DNA of 64,000 nt from NCBI RefSeq assembly GCF_016820495.1, contig NZ_JADHDU010000003.1:62367-126366 (forward strand), in the 5' to 3' direction. The notes beneath the pieces were generated by a model. It was not told the DNA's origin. It was given only the letters and a program-made list of their open reading frames with translations, and did not search any database. A program made the position numbers and the translations under genes. The stretch comes from Planococcus beigongshangi (GTDB taxonomy: Bacteria > Bacillota > Bacilli > Bacillales_A > Planococcaceae). Below are positions 25,054 through 34,171 of the stretch, one piece after another; position 1 is the stretch's first letter; every line of letters starts with the position of its first letter.

Positions 25054-26412
25054 TCACATCAACTGCGAAATGAATACCGTCGCAATACCGAAATAAATCA
25101 GCAGGGACAAAATATCATTGATTGTCGTGATAAGCGGACCGGATGCGATGGCCGGGTCAATGTTTAATTTGAATAAAATCAATGGAATAATGGTGCCGGC
25201 CAGTGTCCCGATAATGAGCGTCAGCAAAAGCGAGCTGCCGACAACAAAACCGAGGACGAGGCTGCCCTGCCATAAGTAGGCAATGCCGGTGATCAGCACG
25301 GCGCAGATGACGCCGATGATGATGCCAACCCACATTTCACGGAGGATCAGTTTCAAACTTTGCCTGAAGTTGAGCTTCTGGGACACGAGTCCGCGCACGA
25401 CAACAGCCAATGACTGCGTACCGGTGTTGCCTGTCATGCCCGCGATCATCGGCATGAAGAACGTCAGGGCGACGACGGTTTCAAGTGTCGCTTCAAAGCG
25501 GCTGATGATGCCGCCTGACAGGAGGCCGATAAATAATAACAGGACGAGCCACGGCAGGCGCCGGTATGCGGCTACAAGCGGTTTTGTCTTGAAATCAATC
25601 GATTTACCGGAAGCGGAAAGTTTTTCAATATCTTCATTGGCTTCCTGCATGACGACATCAATCACATCATCGACTGTCACAACGCCGACAAGCCGGTTAT
25701 CGCTTTCAACAATCGGCAAGGAGACAAAATCATAGCGGCTGATGAGGTTGGCGACTTCTTCCTGGTCGGTCAGCACATCCGCCTTCACGACCCGAGTGTA
25801 CATGACATTGCGTATTTCTTCATCAAGCTCGCCCAGCAGCAGGTCCTTATACGACACGACTCCCTCGAGGCGTTTATTGTCATCGACGACATACAGGTAG
25901 TTCAGAAATTCAGCATAATGAATAAAGTGCTTGATCTTATCGATCGCTTCACGGATCGTGTAATCGCCAGGAATCCAGACATAGCGGTCGTTCATGATCC
26001 GGCCGGCGGTTTCCGGCGGGTAATTCATCAGGTTCTGCACAATCGTTGATTCATCTGCGTTCATATTCGCTAATAATTCTTTCGCGCGGCGGGGCTCGAT
26101 ATCCGCAAGCAGCGAAGCGAGGTCATCGTTATCCATCCGGTCCAGCACTTTCCGGGATTCTTCAATGCCCAGTTTTTGGAGCATATCAAGCTGCTCTTCA
26201 CTGTCGAGCTCATCCACCAGCTCGGTCAATTGTTCAGTCGTTAAATAGAGCAGGAATTTTGTCCGGTGCTTGGCGGGGATGCGTAGGTAATGCTGCGCCA
26301 TGTCATACGGCTGCAGCTCATCCATGATTTCCTGGAATTCCAGGATCCGCCCTTCTTTCAGCGATTGGACAATCGCCAGTGTAATTTCATTTTCTGTCAT
26401 TATTGTTGTCAT
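25054..26412 (-). CDS. mgtE: MgtE-family magnesium transporter
   Basis: A 452-residue Mg2+ channel. Residues ~20-130 form the cytoplasmic N domain (superhelical MgtE repeats, e.g. LDSEEQLDMLQKLG), ~135-255 a CBS pair that senses Mg2+ (FLNYLYVVDDNKRLEGVVSYKDL; SLPIVESDNRLVGVVTVDDV), then a connecting helix and five membrane helices with the pore motif PMIAGMTGNTGTQSLAV. Length is normal. AAGGAGAG precedes the start. The 130-bp leader is too short for an M-box and shows none. Confidence 0.95.
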   Translation of the reverse strand: MTTIMTENEITLAIVQSLKEGRILEFQEIMDELQPYDMAQHYLRIPAKHRTKFLLYLTTEQLTELVDELDSEEQLDMLQKLGIEESRKVLDRMDNDDLASLLADIEPRRAKELLANMNADESTIVQNLMNYPPETAGRIMNDRYVWIPGDYTIREAIDKIKHFIHYAEFLNYLYVVDDNKRLEGVVSYKDLLLGELDEEIRNVMYTRVVKADVLTDQEEVANLISRYDFVSLPIVESDNRLVGVVTVDDVIDVVMQEANEDIEKLSASGKSIDFKTKPLVAAYRRLPWLVLLLFIGLLSGGIISRFEATLETVVALTFFMPMIAGMTGNTGTQSLAVVVRGLVSQKLNFRQSLKLILREMWVGIIIGVICAVLITGIAYLWQGSLVLGFVVGSSLLLTLIIGTLAGTIIPLILFKLNIDPAIASGPLITTINDILSLLIYFGIATVFISQLM

Positions 26413-26509
26413 GCCACTCTCTCCTTGTAGTCAATCGAACGTCAGCCGCCGTCCTCACCATCCTACAGTATTCCCTTAACCAGCGGATTTGAAAAGTCTA
26501 TAAAAATAA

Positions 26510-26536
26510 AATAAAACCGCAGCCAAGGCTGCGGTC
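26510..26536 (-). terminator. Rho-independent terminator of the mtnWXBD operon
   Basis: ACCGCAGCC / GGCTGCGGT stem with a two-base loop; on the minus strand it is followed by a T-rich stretch, directly after the mtnD stop. Confidence 0.85.
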
Positions 26537-26547
26537 TGTCAGTCTAT

Positions 26548-27081
26548 TCAGCTTTGCACGCTTTCTTCCTGGTAAACCGGCACCCAGCCTTCCGTTGTAA
26601 CGAAAATGCGGACGGCGACGACTTTGCGGTCATCAGCAAGTGTGAAATAATGCGTGATGTTTTCCTGTACGGAAATCAAATCGCCAGGCGACAGGTGAAC
26701 TTCAAAAAAGCGCTCGTCTTTGCCCTGGATGATGAACACGCCGTGGCCGCTGACGATATAGCGGACTTCGTCGTCTGTATGGATGTGCTTGCGCTGGAAG
26801 TTCTTCAATAATTCATCCAGCTTCGGATTGGAATCGGACAAGGAAATGATATCTGCCGCCTGATAGCCGCGGCGCTCGGAAATGTCGTCGATTTCTGTTT
26901 TGAACGCATGCAGGATCTGTTCTTTTTCTTCATCGCTCAAATCGAATTTTTCTCGGAGCGGTTCCGGCAGTTTGTTGATATCCCAGTGCTCATAAACGAC
27001 TTCCTGCTGCTCGAGAAATGCCGCCACTTCGTTTTGCGCTTCAATTGTTTCGTCTGTACCTTGAATTTTGATGATTGCCAT
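26548..27081 (-). CDS. mtnD: Acireductone dioxygenase
   Basis: A 177-residue cupin. Converts 1,2-dihydroxy-3-keto-5-methylthiopentene to formate and 4-methylthio-2-oxobutyrate (Fe form) in methionine salvage. Metal ligands are visible: His99, His101 and Glu105 (HIHTDDE) and His144 (ENITHYF). It is the last gene of the SAM-riboswitch operon mtnW-mtnX-mtnB-mtnD and ends at a terminator. The reaction product needs an aminotransferase (MtnE type) to become methionine; none is encoded in this window. Confidence 0.95.
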   Translation of the reverse strand: MAIIKIQGTDETIEAQNEVAAFLEQQEVVYEHWDINKLPEPLREKFDLSDEEKEQILHAFKTEIDDISERRGYQAADIISLSDSNPKLDELLKNFQRKHIHTDDEVRYIVSGHGVFIIQGKDERFFEVHLSPGDLISVQENITHYFTLADDRKVVAVRIFVTTEGWVPVYQEESVQS

Positions 27082-27109
27082 GAATAATCTTCCTCTCTGA
27101 TTTTAGGTT

Positions 27110-27736
27110 TTATTTTAGTTGGAGAAGTGCGAGCTGGTACTGAAATAAAAACTCGCTCGCTTCCAATAATTTCTTCGCTTCAAACGCATCTTTGCCCCAG
27201 ACGGTGATGCCATGGTTTCGGATCAGCACGGCGCCTTTATCGGCCGTCACATGTTCCGCAAAATCCTCCGCCAGCCGCGGAATGTCGGCGTGGTTCGCGA
27301 TGATCGGGATGGACAGGACGGCATCTTCGTCCCACAGGCCGAACGCCTTAATCAGTTCCTGCCCCTTGAAATCGATTTTACCGTCGCGTCCATAAATTTC
27401 GGACAGGACGTTATTGGCGACGGTGTGGACGTGCAGGCTGCAGCCGGCATTTGTTTTATTGTAGATGACGCTGTGCAGCAATGTTTCGGCGGAAGGCTTC
27501 AGGTGCGTCGTTTCGACCGGCGCGCCGTCCGCATCGACGAGAAGAAAGTCCTCATCGGTCCGTTTATATTTATCCTTGCCGCTTGCTGTGACCAGAAAAT
27601 CGAGCGGGGCATCGCTCACTTTGATGGCGAGATTGCCGCTCGTGCCCATAAACCAGTCGCGCGCAGCCAGCACATCTTTCACGTCCGCCAGTTCAGTCCA
27701 TTCTTCTTCTAAAGAGTTGAGTGTCTGTTCAGTCAT
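27110..27736 (-). CDS. mtnB: Methylthioribulose-1-phosphate dehydratase
   Basis: A 208-residue class II aldolase-fold zinc enzyme that dehydrates methylthioribulose-1-phosphate to the 2,3-diketo compound used by Mtn[14 protein letters not shown] near the N-terminus, the zinc-binding HVHTV (about residue 102) and the later histidine of RNHGITVWG fit the family. It begins within the ATGA overlapping the mtnX stop and ends 28 bp before mtnD. Confidence 0.93.
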   Translation of the reverse strand: MTEQTLNSLEEEWTELADVKDVLAARDWFMGTSGNLAIKVSDAPLDFLVTASGKDKYKRTDEDFLLVDADGAPVETTHLKPSAETLLHSVIYNKTNAGCSLHVHTVANNVLSEIYGRDGKIDFKGQELIKAFGLWDEDAVLSIPIIANHADIPRLAEDFAEHVTADKGAVLIRNHGITVWGKDAFEAKKLLEASEFLFQYQLALLQLK

Positions 27737-28398
27737 GAGCGGACACCCAATTTCGCATCGATGATTTCCGTGACGTCGCCAAAGTTCTCAAATGGCTCGT
27801 AAGGAATGTTCAGTTCCTCGCATTTTTCAATGAGGAAATCGCGGGCGATGACGAGGTCCGCGTGTTTGGCCGCCTGCAGATCGGTGATCGAATCACCGAT
27901 GACGATACTCGTTGCGCCGCCTGCCAGCAGCTTACGGATGATCGACGGCTTGCAGCAGCCGCAGCCCTGGCTCGCGCATTCATCGTCGCAGCCGTGCGAG
28001 AAATCGATGCGGATAGTGTCGCCCGAGAAATCAGCCGTGTTGCAATAGATCCCTTCAAACGGTCCGAACGGTTCCAGCAGCGGGTAGACGAAAAAGTCGA
28101 TGCCGCCGCTGACGATGTAGAGCGGGATGTCTTCGCGTCTTGCATAAGCCACAAAATCCGCAAATCCTTCCCTGATTTCCGCCTGCTCGAGCACATAGGC
28201 GATGACTTCGTCTTTTTTCGACGATGGCAATAAAGAAAACATTCTCGTGACACCTTCACGTATCGAGATGGTTTGGGCGAGGATTTCGTCTTTGATCGGT
28301 TCCCAGCCCGGTGGATCGAAATGCTTCATGATGGCGATTAAATTATCGTTTGTCGTGATTGTGCCATCAAAATCACAGAAGATGATTGCTTGTGTCAT
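27733..28398 (-). CDS. mtnX: 2-hydroxy-3-keto-5-methylthiopentenyl-1-phosphate phosphatase
   Basis: A 221-residue HAD phosphatase. The nucleophile motif is FCDFDGTIT, motif II is YIVSGG, and motif III/IV is [13 protein letters not shown] cysteine-rich insert ([16 protein letters not shown]) is typical of MtnX. It dephosphorylates the enolised product of MtnW to the acireductone. In gene order it lies between mtnW and mtnB, with a three-base gap after mtnW and a four-base overlap with mtnB. Confidence 0.93.
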   Translation of the reverse strand: MTQAIIFCDFDGTITTNDNLIAIMKHFDPPGWEPIKDEILAQTISIREGVTRMFSLLPSSKKDEVIAYVLEQAEIREGFADFVAYARREDIPLYIVSGGIDFFVYPLLEPFGPFEGIYCNTADFSGDTIRIDFSHGCDDECASQGCGCCKPSIIRKLLAGGATSIVIGDSITDLQAAKHADLVIARDFLIEKCEELNIPYEPFENFGDVTEIIDAKLGVRS

Positions 28399-28401
28399 GA
28401 T

Positions 28402-29616
28402 TTACCCCCATAATTCCAATGCTGTTTTTAGTTCCGGATGCTGTTCGGTGGCCTGTTCCAATGTTTTATTCTGCAGCACTGCATCAACTGCCTGGCGGAA
28501 GGCTTTGCCGCCGCCCGCTGCGCCGTCGGGATGCCCGTGGACGCCACCGCCCGCGTTGATGATGCTGTCGGTGCCGAAATCGTTGACGAGCAAAGGCACG
28601 AGTCCCGGATGGATGCCGGCGGAAGGCACCGGAAATGCCGGCTTCAACAGGCTTTCATTCGTTAACTGATTCCCAAGCGCCAATGCCGCCGACTTCTCCA
28701 TCGCAACACTGCCGTAAGGGGAGGGAAACAGTGAGAAATCAGCGCCGGCATAGCGTGTCAGCTTGCCGAGTGCGAGCGGCGCCGCAACACCGTAGAACGG
28801 GGAAGCGGTGAACGCGCCGCTGAACGCCGGATGCGCCATCAGCGGTAGGGCAATTTCTTCGTCTTCCGCGAGTTCCTGCAGCACATCGAGTCCGTATGTA
28901 TGAACATTGAACAGCAATGCGGCGGCGCCGAGTTCCCGTGCGCGCCTCGCTTTGTCACGCAGCTGGGAAGTGCGGCCTGTCAGATTGACGGCGTAAAGTG
29001 TGCGGTGGCCGGTTTCGGTGTAGACTTCGTGCAAAACCTGTTTTGCAGCAGTGATGCGCTGTTCAAAAGGCGTCAGCGGATTGTCGAACAGGATTTCGTC
29101 GTCTTTGACGAGGTCGACGCCGCCGAGTGCCTGCTGTCTGAGTTGTGCCGTCAAATAATCAATGTCTCTTCCGATGACGCCTTTGAAGATGCTCATGACG
29201 AGCGGACGGCCATGGACATCGAGCAATCCACGGATGCCGTCGATGCCGAAGCGTGGGCCGGGGAAGTGTTTCAGCAGTCCTTCCTCAAAATCGAGATCGA
29301 GTAATTTCACTTCGCCGTCGAGCGACAGTTTGCCGAAAACGGTGGTCAGAATAGCCGGCAGGTCCGCCGAGAAATTCGCGCTCGGATAGGAAACTTTGAT
29401 GTGCGCTTTGATCAGTCCGGGTTCGAGCGGATGTGGATGTTGCGGAAATTCCTCCACCGACACCACCTGGCCTTTATGTTTTTTCAGCTGCTCCTGCTCG
29501 AGCAGCGGCAAATCCGTCCACGACCCGATCGTCAGCCCAAGCGCGATGCCTTCCGCTTTCTTTTCAAATGACCCCGCTTTTCCGTATACCTGATAACTTG
29601 CTGTCAGTCTGCTCAT
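28402..29616 (-). CDS. mtnW: 2,3-diketo-5-methylthiopentyl-1-phosphate enolase (RuBisCO-like protein)
   Basis: A 404-residue RuBisCO-like protein that enolises the diketone of the methionine salvage pathway rather than fixing CO2. The metal site that corresponds to the carbamylated Lys and acidic ligands of RuBisCO is intact as [12 protein letters not shown] (Lys171, Asp173, Glu174). The likely proton-abstracting Lys lies at about residue 96 (TVFGKLS). The start at 29616 is chosen for its AAAGGAG nine bases upstream; an upstream in-frame extension to 29640 has no SD. It is the first gene after a SAM-I riboswitch. Confidence 0.94.
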   Translation of the reverse strand: MSRLTASYQVYGKAGSFEKKAEGIALGLTIGSWTDLPLLEQEQLKKHKGQVVSVEEFPQHPHPLEPGLIKAHIKVSYPSANFSADLPAILTTVFGKLSLDGEVKLLDLDFEEGLLKHFPGPRFGIDGIRGLLDVHGRPLVMSIFKGVIGRDIDYLTAQLRQQALGGVDLVKDDEILFDNPLTPFEQRITAAKQVLHEVYTETGHRTLYAVNLTGRTSQLRDKARRARELGAAALLFNVHTYGLDVLQELAEDEEIALPLMAHPAFSGAFTASPFYGVAAPLALGKLTRYAGADFSLFPSPYGSVAMEKSAALALGNQLTNESLLKPAFPVPSAGIHPGLVPLLVNDFGTDSIINAGGGVHGHPDGAAGGGKAFRQAVDAVLQNKTLEQATEQHPELKTALELWG

Positions 29617-29649
29617 AGTTGGCCACTCCTTTGATTTCATTGATAAAAA

Positions 29650-29682
29650 TAAAAAAACCTCTTCAAATAAGAAGAGGTTAAG
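29650..29682 (-). terminator. Expression-platform terminator of the mtnW SAM riboswitch
   Basis: On the minus strand AACCTCTTC / GAAGAGGTT pairs and is followed by T7. Part of its 5' side (CTTCTTATTT) can alternatively pair with aptamer sequence. Confidence 0.85.
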
Positions 29683-29690
29683 GGCGTTAA

Positions 29691-29816
29691 CGACTTCTTA
29701 TTTCTCAGCCATAGTTTCTGGCTGCAAGAATTAGCACCGTATCCATCACTGGACCGGTTGCCGGGCTTCAAAGGGCTTGTCCCTCCACCTGCTCTAAATA
29801 AGAATTGGATATTCGG
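29691..29816 (-). promoter_or_regulatory. SAM-I (S-box) riboswitch upstream of mtnW
   Basis: On the minus strand the consensus runs CTTATTTAGAGCAGGTGGAGGGAC, then GCCCTTTGAAGCCCGGCAACC, GGTGCTAATTC and the closing AGAAATAAGAAG. The P3 loop is of ordinary length. With SAM bound the terminator at 29650 should form and silence mtnWXBD. Confidence 0.97.
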
Positions 29817-29841
29817 TTGGTTGTTTTAACAAAGTAACCCG

Positions 29842-29870
29842 ATTATTTCATGTACGGAGAATTCTGTCAA
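29842..29870 (-). promoter_or_regulatory. SigA promoter of the mtnWXBD operon
   Basis: On the minus strand TTGACA (29870-29865), 17-base spacer, AATAAT (29847-29842); the SAM riboswitch begins about 26 bases downstream. Confidence 0.7.
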
Positions 29871-29912
29871 CAGTGTAATGGGAAAAAGATTTTTTGGACG
29901 GCTTTTTGGCTA

Positions 29913-29990
29913 ATGGACAGTATTTGGTCTCTAGCGGACAGTATTCGGCTTCTAACGGACAGTATTTGCCTTCGAGTGGACAGTATTTTG
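29913..29990 (-). repeat. 21-bp array, GGACAGTATT type (array F)
   Basis: Cores GGACAGTATT start at 29915, 29936, 29957 and 29978, always 21 apart. Intervening bases vary but keep TCTCTAG, TTCTAA, TTCGAG before the next core. It shares core and period with array E. The 720-bp spacer 29830-30550 otherwise holds the mtnW promoter, a long hairpin block at 30248, the mtnK promoter and no ORF. Confidence 0.8.
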
Positions 29991-30247
29991 AGTTTTGTGG
30001 AAAGTAAATCCAAAATATGGAATTGAAGATGGCTGAAAGAGCAGCAATTGCCTCTTCAGAGCCTATATTTTCATGAAATATCGCTGATCTCTCTTGAATT
30101 TGTCCGATCAACACTGAAATCAGTCGAAATGGCGACCGATTTATCAGGAAAACGACCGGTTCCAAAGAAAAACAGCTGAATCCACCGCGAAACAGCGACC
30201 ACCTTACTTACAACCTCCACCAAACCCACAAACCAGGATCAAAAACC

Positions 30248-30334
30248 GGGGCTTAAAAGGAGCCTTCGCCGCCAGCGAAGGCTCCTTTTAAGCCCCTGGA
30301 GTTTTTCGCAGAGCGAAAAACATCCGCTTACGAA
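30248..30334 (-). repeat. Two-hairpin dispersed element, inverted copy (copy 2)
   Basis: Read on the minus strand it gives GCGGATGTTTTTCGC, a 3-nt loop and GCGAAAAACTCC, as in copies 1 and 3. It is followed by a perfect 22-bp stem (GGGGCTTAAAAGGAGCCTTCG side at 30248-30269, partner 30275-30296, five-base loop), much longer than the second hairpin of the other copies. Confidence 0.7.
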
Positions 30335-30490
30335 CTTGGTTTTTTCCCTTTGCAGAAGGGGAAGGGATGGGCAGTACCTGGGAACAGCAAAAAAATTTTT
30401 TCCTCACCAGCCGGCAAAACCTTCTATAAGAGCGCCGAAATTTCGGAAGGGGCTGACACCGCTTTTGGCAGAAAAAATCAAAATCTCATG

Positions 30491-30520
30491 TTGACAGTCA
30501 ATTCTGACTCATGATAGGAT
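30491..30520 (+). promoter_or_regulatory. SigA promoter of the mtnKA-transporter operon
   Basis: TTGACA (30491-30496) and TAGGAT (30515-30520), 18-base spacer, 37 bases before the SAM riboswitch. Confidence 0.6.
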
Positions 30521-30556
30521 TCGTATCATAAACAAAACCACATATAAACTTACGTA

Positions 30557-30711
30557 CTCTTATCAAGAGCAGGCAGAGGGAAATTGGCCCTATGACGCCC
30601 AGCAACCGACCGTAATACCTTCGTGAGAAGGGGCGCTTTATGCGCCGGGATGAATATCCCGCAAGGCACGGTGCTAATTCCACCAGATATTTTATTTCTG
30701 GAAGATAAGAG
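30557..30711 (+). promoter_or_regulatory. SAM-I riboswitch upstream of mtnK, with enlarged P3 arm
   Basis: P1 CTCTTATC / GATAAGAG encloses AGAGCAGGCAGAGGG, the kink-turn part ATGACGCCCAGCAACC and the conserved GGTGCTAATTCC. Between the CAACC and GGTGCTAA strands lie about 65 bases instead of the usual short loop. They form extra hairpins such as GGCGC-TTTAT-GCGCC and GGGAT-GAATATCCC. The core nucleotides for SAM binding look intact. Confidence 0.93.
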
Positions 30712-30733
30712 GCAAGGAACCTCTGTATAATTC

Positions 30734-30767
30734 TGCGCCTCTTTCTTTCGGGAAAGAGGCGTTTTTA
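30734..30767 (+). terminator. Expression-platform terminator of the mtnK SAM riboswitch
   Basis: GCGCCTCTTTC / GGAAAGAGGCG stem followed by T5. AGAGGCAAGGAACCTCT just upstream can form the alternative anti-terminator. Confidence 0.85.
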
Positions 30768-30792
30768 TATTGAATTCAGGAGGAAGATACTC

Positions 30793-31971
30793 ATGACACT
30801 CACAGCAATTTCTACATATGAAGCATTGACGGAAGAAGCGGCAATCCGCCTGGCGGCAACGTTCCTGCCGGAAGCAGGCAGACTGGAATGCCGGGAAATC
30901 GGCGACGGCAACTTGAATTATGTGTTCCACGTGATCGATGCGGATTCAGGCAAAGGCGTCATCATCAAACAGGCGCTGCCTTATGCGAAAGTGATCGGCG
31001 AAAGCTGGCCGCTGACATTGAAACGCGCGGCGATCGAAGCGGCAGCACTGCAGAAACATGGTGAATTTGTTCCGGCTCTCGTTCCAGAAGTCTACAGCAC
31101 GGACGAACAGCTGGCCTACACGGTCATGGAAGATCTTTCCCGTCTGACGATTGCGCGTGAAGGCCTGATCCAGGGGAAAAGCTACCCGAATCTATCCACC
31201 CATATCGGCGAATATCTCGCTGAGACTTTATTCCATACATCGGATTTCGCACTGCATCCGTTTGAAAAGAAACGATTGGCGGCTGAGTTTTCCAACCCGG
31301 AATTGTGCAAAATCACAGAAGACCTCGTTTTCACCGATCCATATTTCGACCATGATACGAACGATTTCGAACCGGCACTTCGGCAAACCGTGGAAGCCAT
31401 CTGGAACAATGAGGCGTTGAAACTCGAAGCGGCCAAGCTGAAACGCAGCTTTTTGACGGAAGCGGAAGCCCTGCTCCACGGCGACCTGCATACGGGCAGC
31501 ATTTTCGCGGATGACAATGAAACCAAGGTCATCGATCCGGAATTCGCGTTTTATGGCCCGATCGGCTTTGATGTCGGGTTGTTCATTGCCAACCTGATTG
31601 TACAGGGCATCACGCGGAGCGGCGAAGGGCGGGACATCATCATCCGCCATATCGAAAATACATGGAACGTATTCGAAACGCGTTTCTCGGAGCTGTGGGA
31701 ATCGAAAGGCATTGAAGATTTCAAGGACGTTCCGGGTTACCGGCAGGCGGTGCTTGAGAAAATCTTCAGCGACACACTTGGATTTGCGGGCTGTGAACTG
31801 ATCCGCCGCACCATCGGACTGGCGCATGTGAAAGATCTGGACGGCATCGAAGACGACGTACAGCGCATCGAATTAAAGAAACAGGCGCTGCAAATCGGAG
31901 AGACATTGATTTTAAAACGCAATGAACTAACAACGATAAAAGACGTAATTGCATTCATAGAGGAGCGGTAA
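30793..31971 (+). CDS. mtnK: 5-methylthioribose kinase
   Basis: A 392-residue kinase of the aminoglycoside-phosphotransferase fold. Phosphorylates methylthioribose, the first committed step of salvage from exogenous or nucleosidase-derived [14 protein letters not shown] is the glycine-rich ATP loop, [12 protein letters not shown] the catalytic loop and [17 protein letters not shown] the metal-binding motif. AGGAGGA lies seven bases before the ATG. It is the first gene of a SAM-controlled plus-strand operon followed two bases later by mtnA. Confidence 0.95.
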   Translation: MTLTAISTYEALTEEAAIRLAATFLPEAGRLECREIGDGNLNYVFHVIDADSGKGVIIKQALPYAKVIGESWPLTLKRAAIEAAALQKHGEFVPALVPEVYSTDEQLAYTVMEDLSRLTIAREGLIQGKSYPNLSTHIGEYLAETLFHTSDFALHPFEKKRLAAEFSNPELCKITEDLVFTDPYFDHDTNDFEPALRQTVEAIWNNEALKLEAAKLKRSFLTEAEALLHGDLHTGSIFADDNETKVIDPEFAFYGPIGFDVGLFIANLIVQGITRSGEGRDIIIRHIENTWNVFETRFSELWESKGIEDFKDVPGYRQAVLEKIFSDTLGFAGCELIRRTIGLAHVKDLDGIEDDVQRIELKKQALQIGETLILKRNELTTIKDVIAFIEER

Positions 31972-31973
31972 AA

Positions 31974-33035
31974 ATGGCAATTCCCTTATCCATCCAGTGG
32001 CTCAACGGCCAGCTGATCATCCTGGATCAGCAGAAACTTCCGCACGAGACGGAATATATCGCGCTCAATACACTTGAAGACGTATATGACGCCATCGTTA
32101 CCCTGAAAGTTCGCGGCGCACCGGCGATCGGCATTACGGCAGCTTACGGGCTCGCGATTGCAGCGCAAAATCACGAAGCAGAGACAGCGGAAGCTTTTCT
32201 GCATTTCGTGAAGAAAGATGCGCTTTACCTCGCTTCTTCGCGTCCGACAGCGGTAAATCTTGAATGGGCACTCAACCGCTTGCAGGAATCCATCGAATCG
32301 GTGCGGACAGTTGCAGCGGCGAAAGCGCAGATTTTGGAAGAGGCCAAGCGCATTCAAAAAGAAGACGAAGAAGCGTGCCGCGCGATCGGCGGCTATGCGC
32401 TCCAATTGCTGGAAGGCAAATCGAAAGTCATGACGATCTGCAACGCCGGTTCCATCGCGACGGCGAAATACGGCACAGCGCTTGCACCGTTTCATCTCGG
32501 CAAGGAGCTCGGCCGTGAATTCGAAGTCTTTGCCTGCGAAACGCGGCCGGTGTTTCAGGGCGCGCGGCTGACGGTATGGGAGCTGCAGCAGTCCGGTGTT
32601 GACGTGACGCTGATCACCGACAGCATGGCGGCGCATACGATCGGCGCCAAAGGCATCGAAGCGATCATCGTCGGTGCGGACCGCATTGCGGCAAACGGCG
32701 ATACGGCGAATAAAATCGGAACGCTCAATCTGGCCATTCTTGCGAAAGCCTATAACATCCCGTTCTACGTGTCGGCACCTGTTTCGACATTCGACCTGCT
32801 GATAGCAGATGGCAAAGAGATTCCGATTGAAGAGCGTCCGGCGACGGAAATCACGCACATCGCCGGCCAGCCCTTAGCACCGAACCACACGAAAGTTTTC
32901 AACCCGGCATTCGATGTGACGCCGGCGCAGTACATTACGGCAATCATCACGGAAAAAGGCATCATCAAACCTGATTACGAACAAAACATAACCGGCCTGC
33001 TTGGCGCAGTTTCCGGAGGAGGAGCTCAATCATGA
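31974..33035 (+). CDS. mtnA: Methylthioribose-1-phosphate isomerase
   Basis: A 353-residue eIF2B-like isomerase converting MTR-1-P to methylthioribulose-1-P for MtnB. Catalytic residues of the family are present: Cys156 ([11 protein letters not shown]) and Asp236 ([19 protein letters not shown]). The N-terminal [16 protein letters not shown] is also diagnostic. It overlaps the following lipoprotein gene by ATGA, with the SD GGAGGAGG in its last codons, so the transporter is translated together with the pathway. Confidence 0.95.
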   Translation: MAIPLSIQWLNGQLIILDQQKLPHETEYIALNTLEDVYDAIVTLKVRGAPAIGITAAYGLAIAAQNHEAETAEAFLHFVKKDALYLASSRPTAVNLEWALNRLQESIESVRTVAAAKAQILEEAKRIQKEDEEACRAIGGYALQLLEGKSKVMTICNAGSIATAKYGTALAPFHLGKELGREFEVFACETRPVFQGARLTVWELQQSGVDVTLITDSMAAHTIGAKGIEAIIVGADRIAANGDTANKIGTLNLAILAKAYNIPFYVSAPVSTFDLLIADGKEIPIEERPATEITHIAGQPLAPNHTKVFNPAFDVTPAQYITAIITEKGIIKPDYEQNITGLLGAVSGGGAQS

Positions 33036-34114
33036 GAAAACAATCATTTTGGATTATCGCGGCATTACTGGTCTTAAGTGTTTTATTGGCAGCGTGCCAG
33101 CCGAAAGGCGAAACAGTAACTAAAGAAACAGATTCGGATAAGAAAGCGGCAGCTTCGGAACATCCGCTTGCAGGCAAAGAAGTGGCGCTGATCCTGCAGC
33201 AGAATCTCGGAACATTTTCGGCGCAATACATAGCAGGAGTTGAAGAGCAGGTTGAGAACTTCGGGGGCAAAGTTACCGTGTTCAATTCTGAAGGAGACCT
33301 GGCGAAAATGGCATCCAATCTGGACGCTGCGATCAACCAGGGAGCAGATGCGATCCTGATCGACCACGGAACGAAAGAAGCGTTGAACCAGGGCGTTGAA
33401 AAAGCGGTCGAAAAAGGCATTCCAGTTGTTGCTTTTGACGCAGGCGTCGACGTGGAAGGCGTGGTTTCACTGGAACAGGGCGATGGGCTGATGGCCGAAC
33501 AGACGCTGCAGAAACTGTCTGACGACCACGGCGGTGAAGCGAACATCGTGAAAATCTGGACAGCAGGCTTTGCGCCGATGGAACGCCGCCAAGTGGCATA
33601 TGAGCAGTTCCTGAACGACAACCCGGGCATCAAAGAAGTGGCGGCTTTCGGTTCTGCCACACAAAATACGGCACTTGATACACAGGCGCAAATGGAAGCG
33701 ATTTTGAAACAATACCCGAACGAAGGTGACATTACAGCTGTCTGGGCGGCGTGGGATGAATTTGCGAAAGGTGCGGTGCGTGCCATTGAACAGGCAGGGC
33801 GCACGGACATCAAAGTCTACAGCATCGACATGAGTGACGAAGATCTGCAGATGATCCAAAAAGACGGCAGCCCGTGGGTGGCTTCGGCAGCGGTCGATCC
33901 GACAGATATCGGACGCATCCAGGTGCGCTATGCATACCAATTGATCAACGGCGAACAGCCTGAAGAGAAAGTCGTGTTGGAGCCGGTCTTCATTGATGCT
34001 GAAGAACTTCCGGAAGAATCGGTGACGACTGAAACATTGAGCGAACACATCGAAGGATGGGGTGCGAGCGAACAGGGTTATACAGACGAATTGCTGAAAC
34101 TGGAAGGCAAATAA
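33032..34114 (+). CDS. Sugar-type ABC substrate-binding lipoprotein, candidate methylthioribose receptor
   Basis: A 360-residue lipoprotein. Signal peptide with lipobox LLAAC (Cys21), then a ribose-binding-protein fold (Peripla_BP_4): [23 protein letters not shown], then [13 protein letters not shown] and [11 protein letters not shown]. Together with the following ATPase and permease it forms an Rbs/Xyl-type importer. Because it is coupled to mtnA and under a SAM riboswitch, its likely ligand is methylthioribose; this is inference from context. A terminator-like hairpin follows its stop. Confidence 0.88.
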   Translation: MRKQSFWIIAALLVLSVLLAACQPKGETVTKETDSDKKAAASEHPLAGKEVALILQQNLGTFSAQYIAGVEEQVENFGGKVTVFNSEGDLAKMASNLDAAINQGADAILIDHGTKEALNQGVEKAVEKGIPVVAFDAGVDVEGVVSLEQGDGLMAEQTLQKLSDDHGGEANIVKIWTAGFAPMERRQVAYEQFLNDNPGIKEVAAFGSATQNTALDTQAQMEAILKQYPNEGDITAVWAAWDEFAKGAVRAIEQAGRTDIKVYSIDMSDEDLQMIQKDGSPWVASAAVDPTDIGRIQVRYAYQLINGEQPEEKVVLEPVFIDAEELPEESVTTETLSEHIEGWGASEQGYTDELLKLEGK

Positions 34115-34117
34115 AAA

Positions 34118-34150
34118 CGGAGCCGTTCCCGCAAAAGGGCGGCTCTTTTC
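34118..34150 (+). terminator. Intra-operon terminator-like hairpin
   Basis: GAGCCG-tt-CCC / GGG-CGGCTC followed by T4 lies between the receptor and ATPase genes. It probably lets receptor mRNA exceed that of the membrane complex. Confidence 0.6.
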
Positions 34151-34171
34151 GCAGGAAGGAGGACGACAGCG

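Noticed and set aside
26413-26510. Possible M-box riboswitch before mgtE
   Set aside because: The leader is short and lacks any recognisable Mg-sensor core.
31986-32858. 290-codon minus-strand ORF opposite mtnA
   Set aside because: It is a shadow of mtnA, which has all its catalytic residues.
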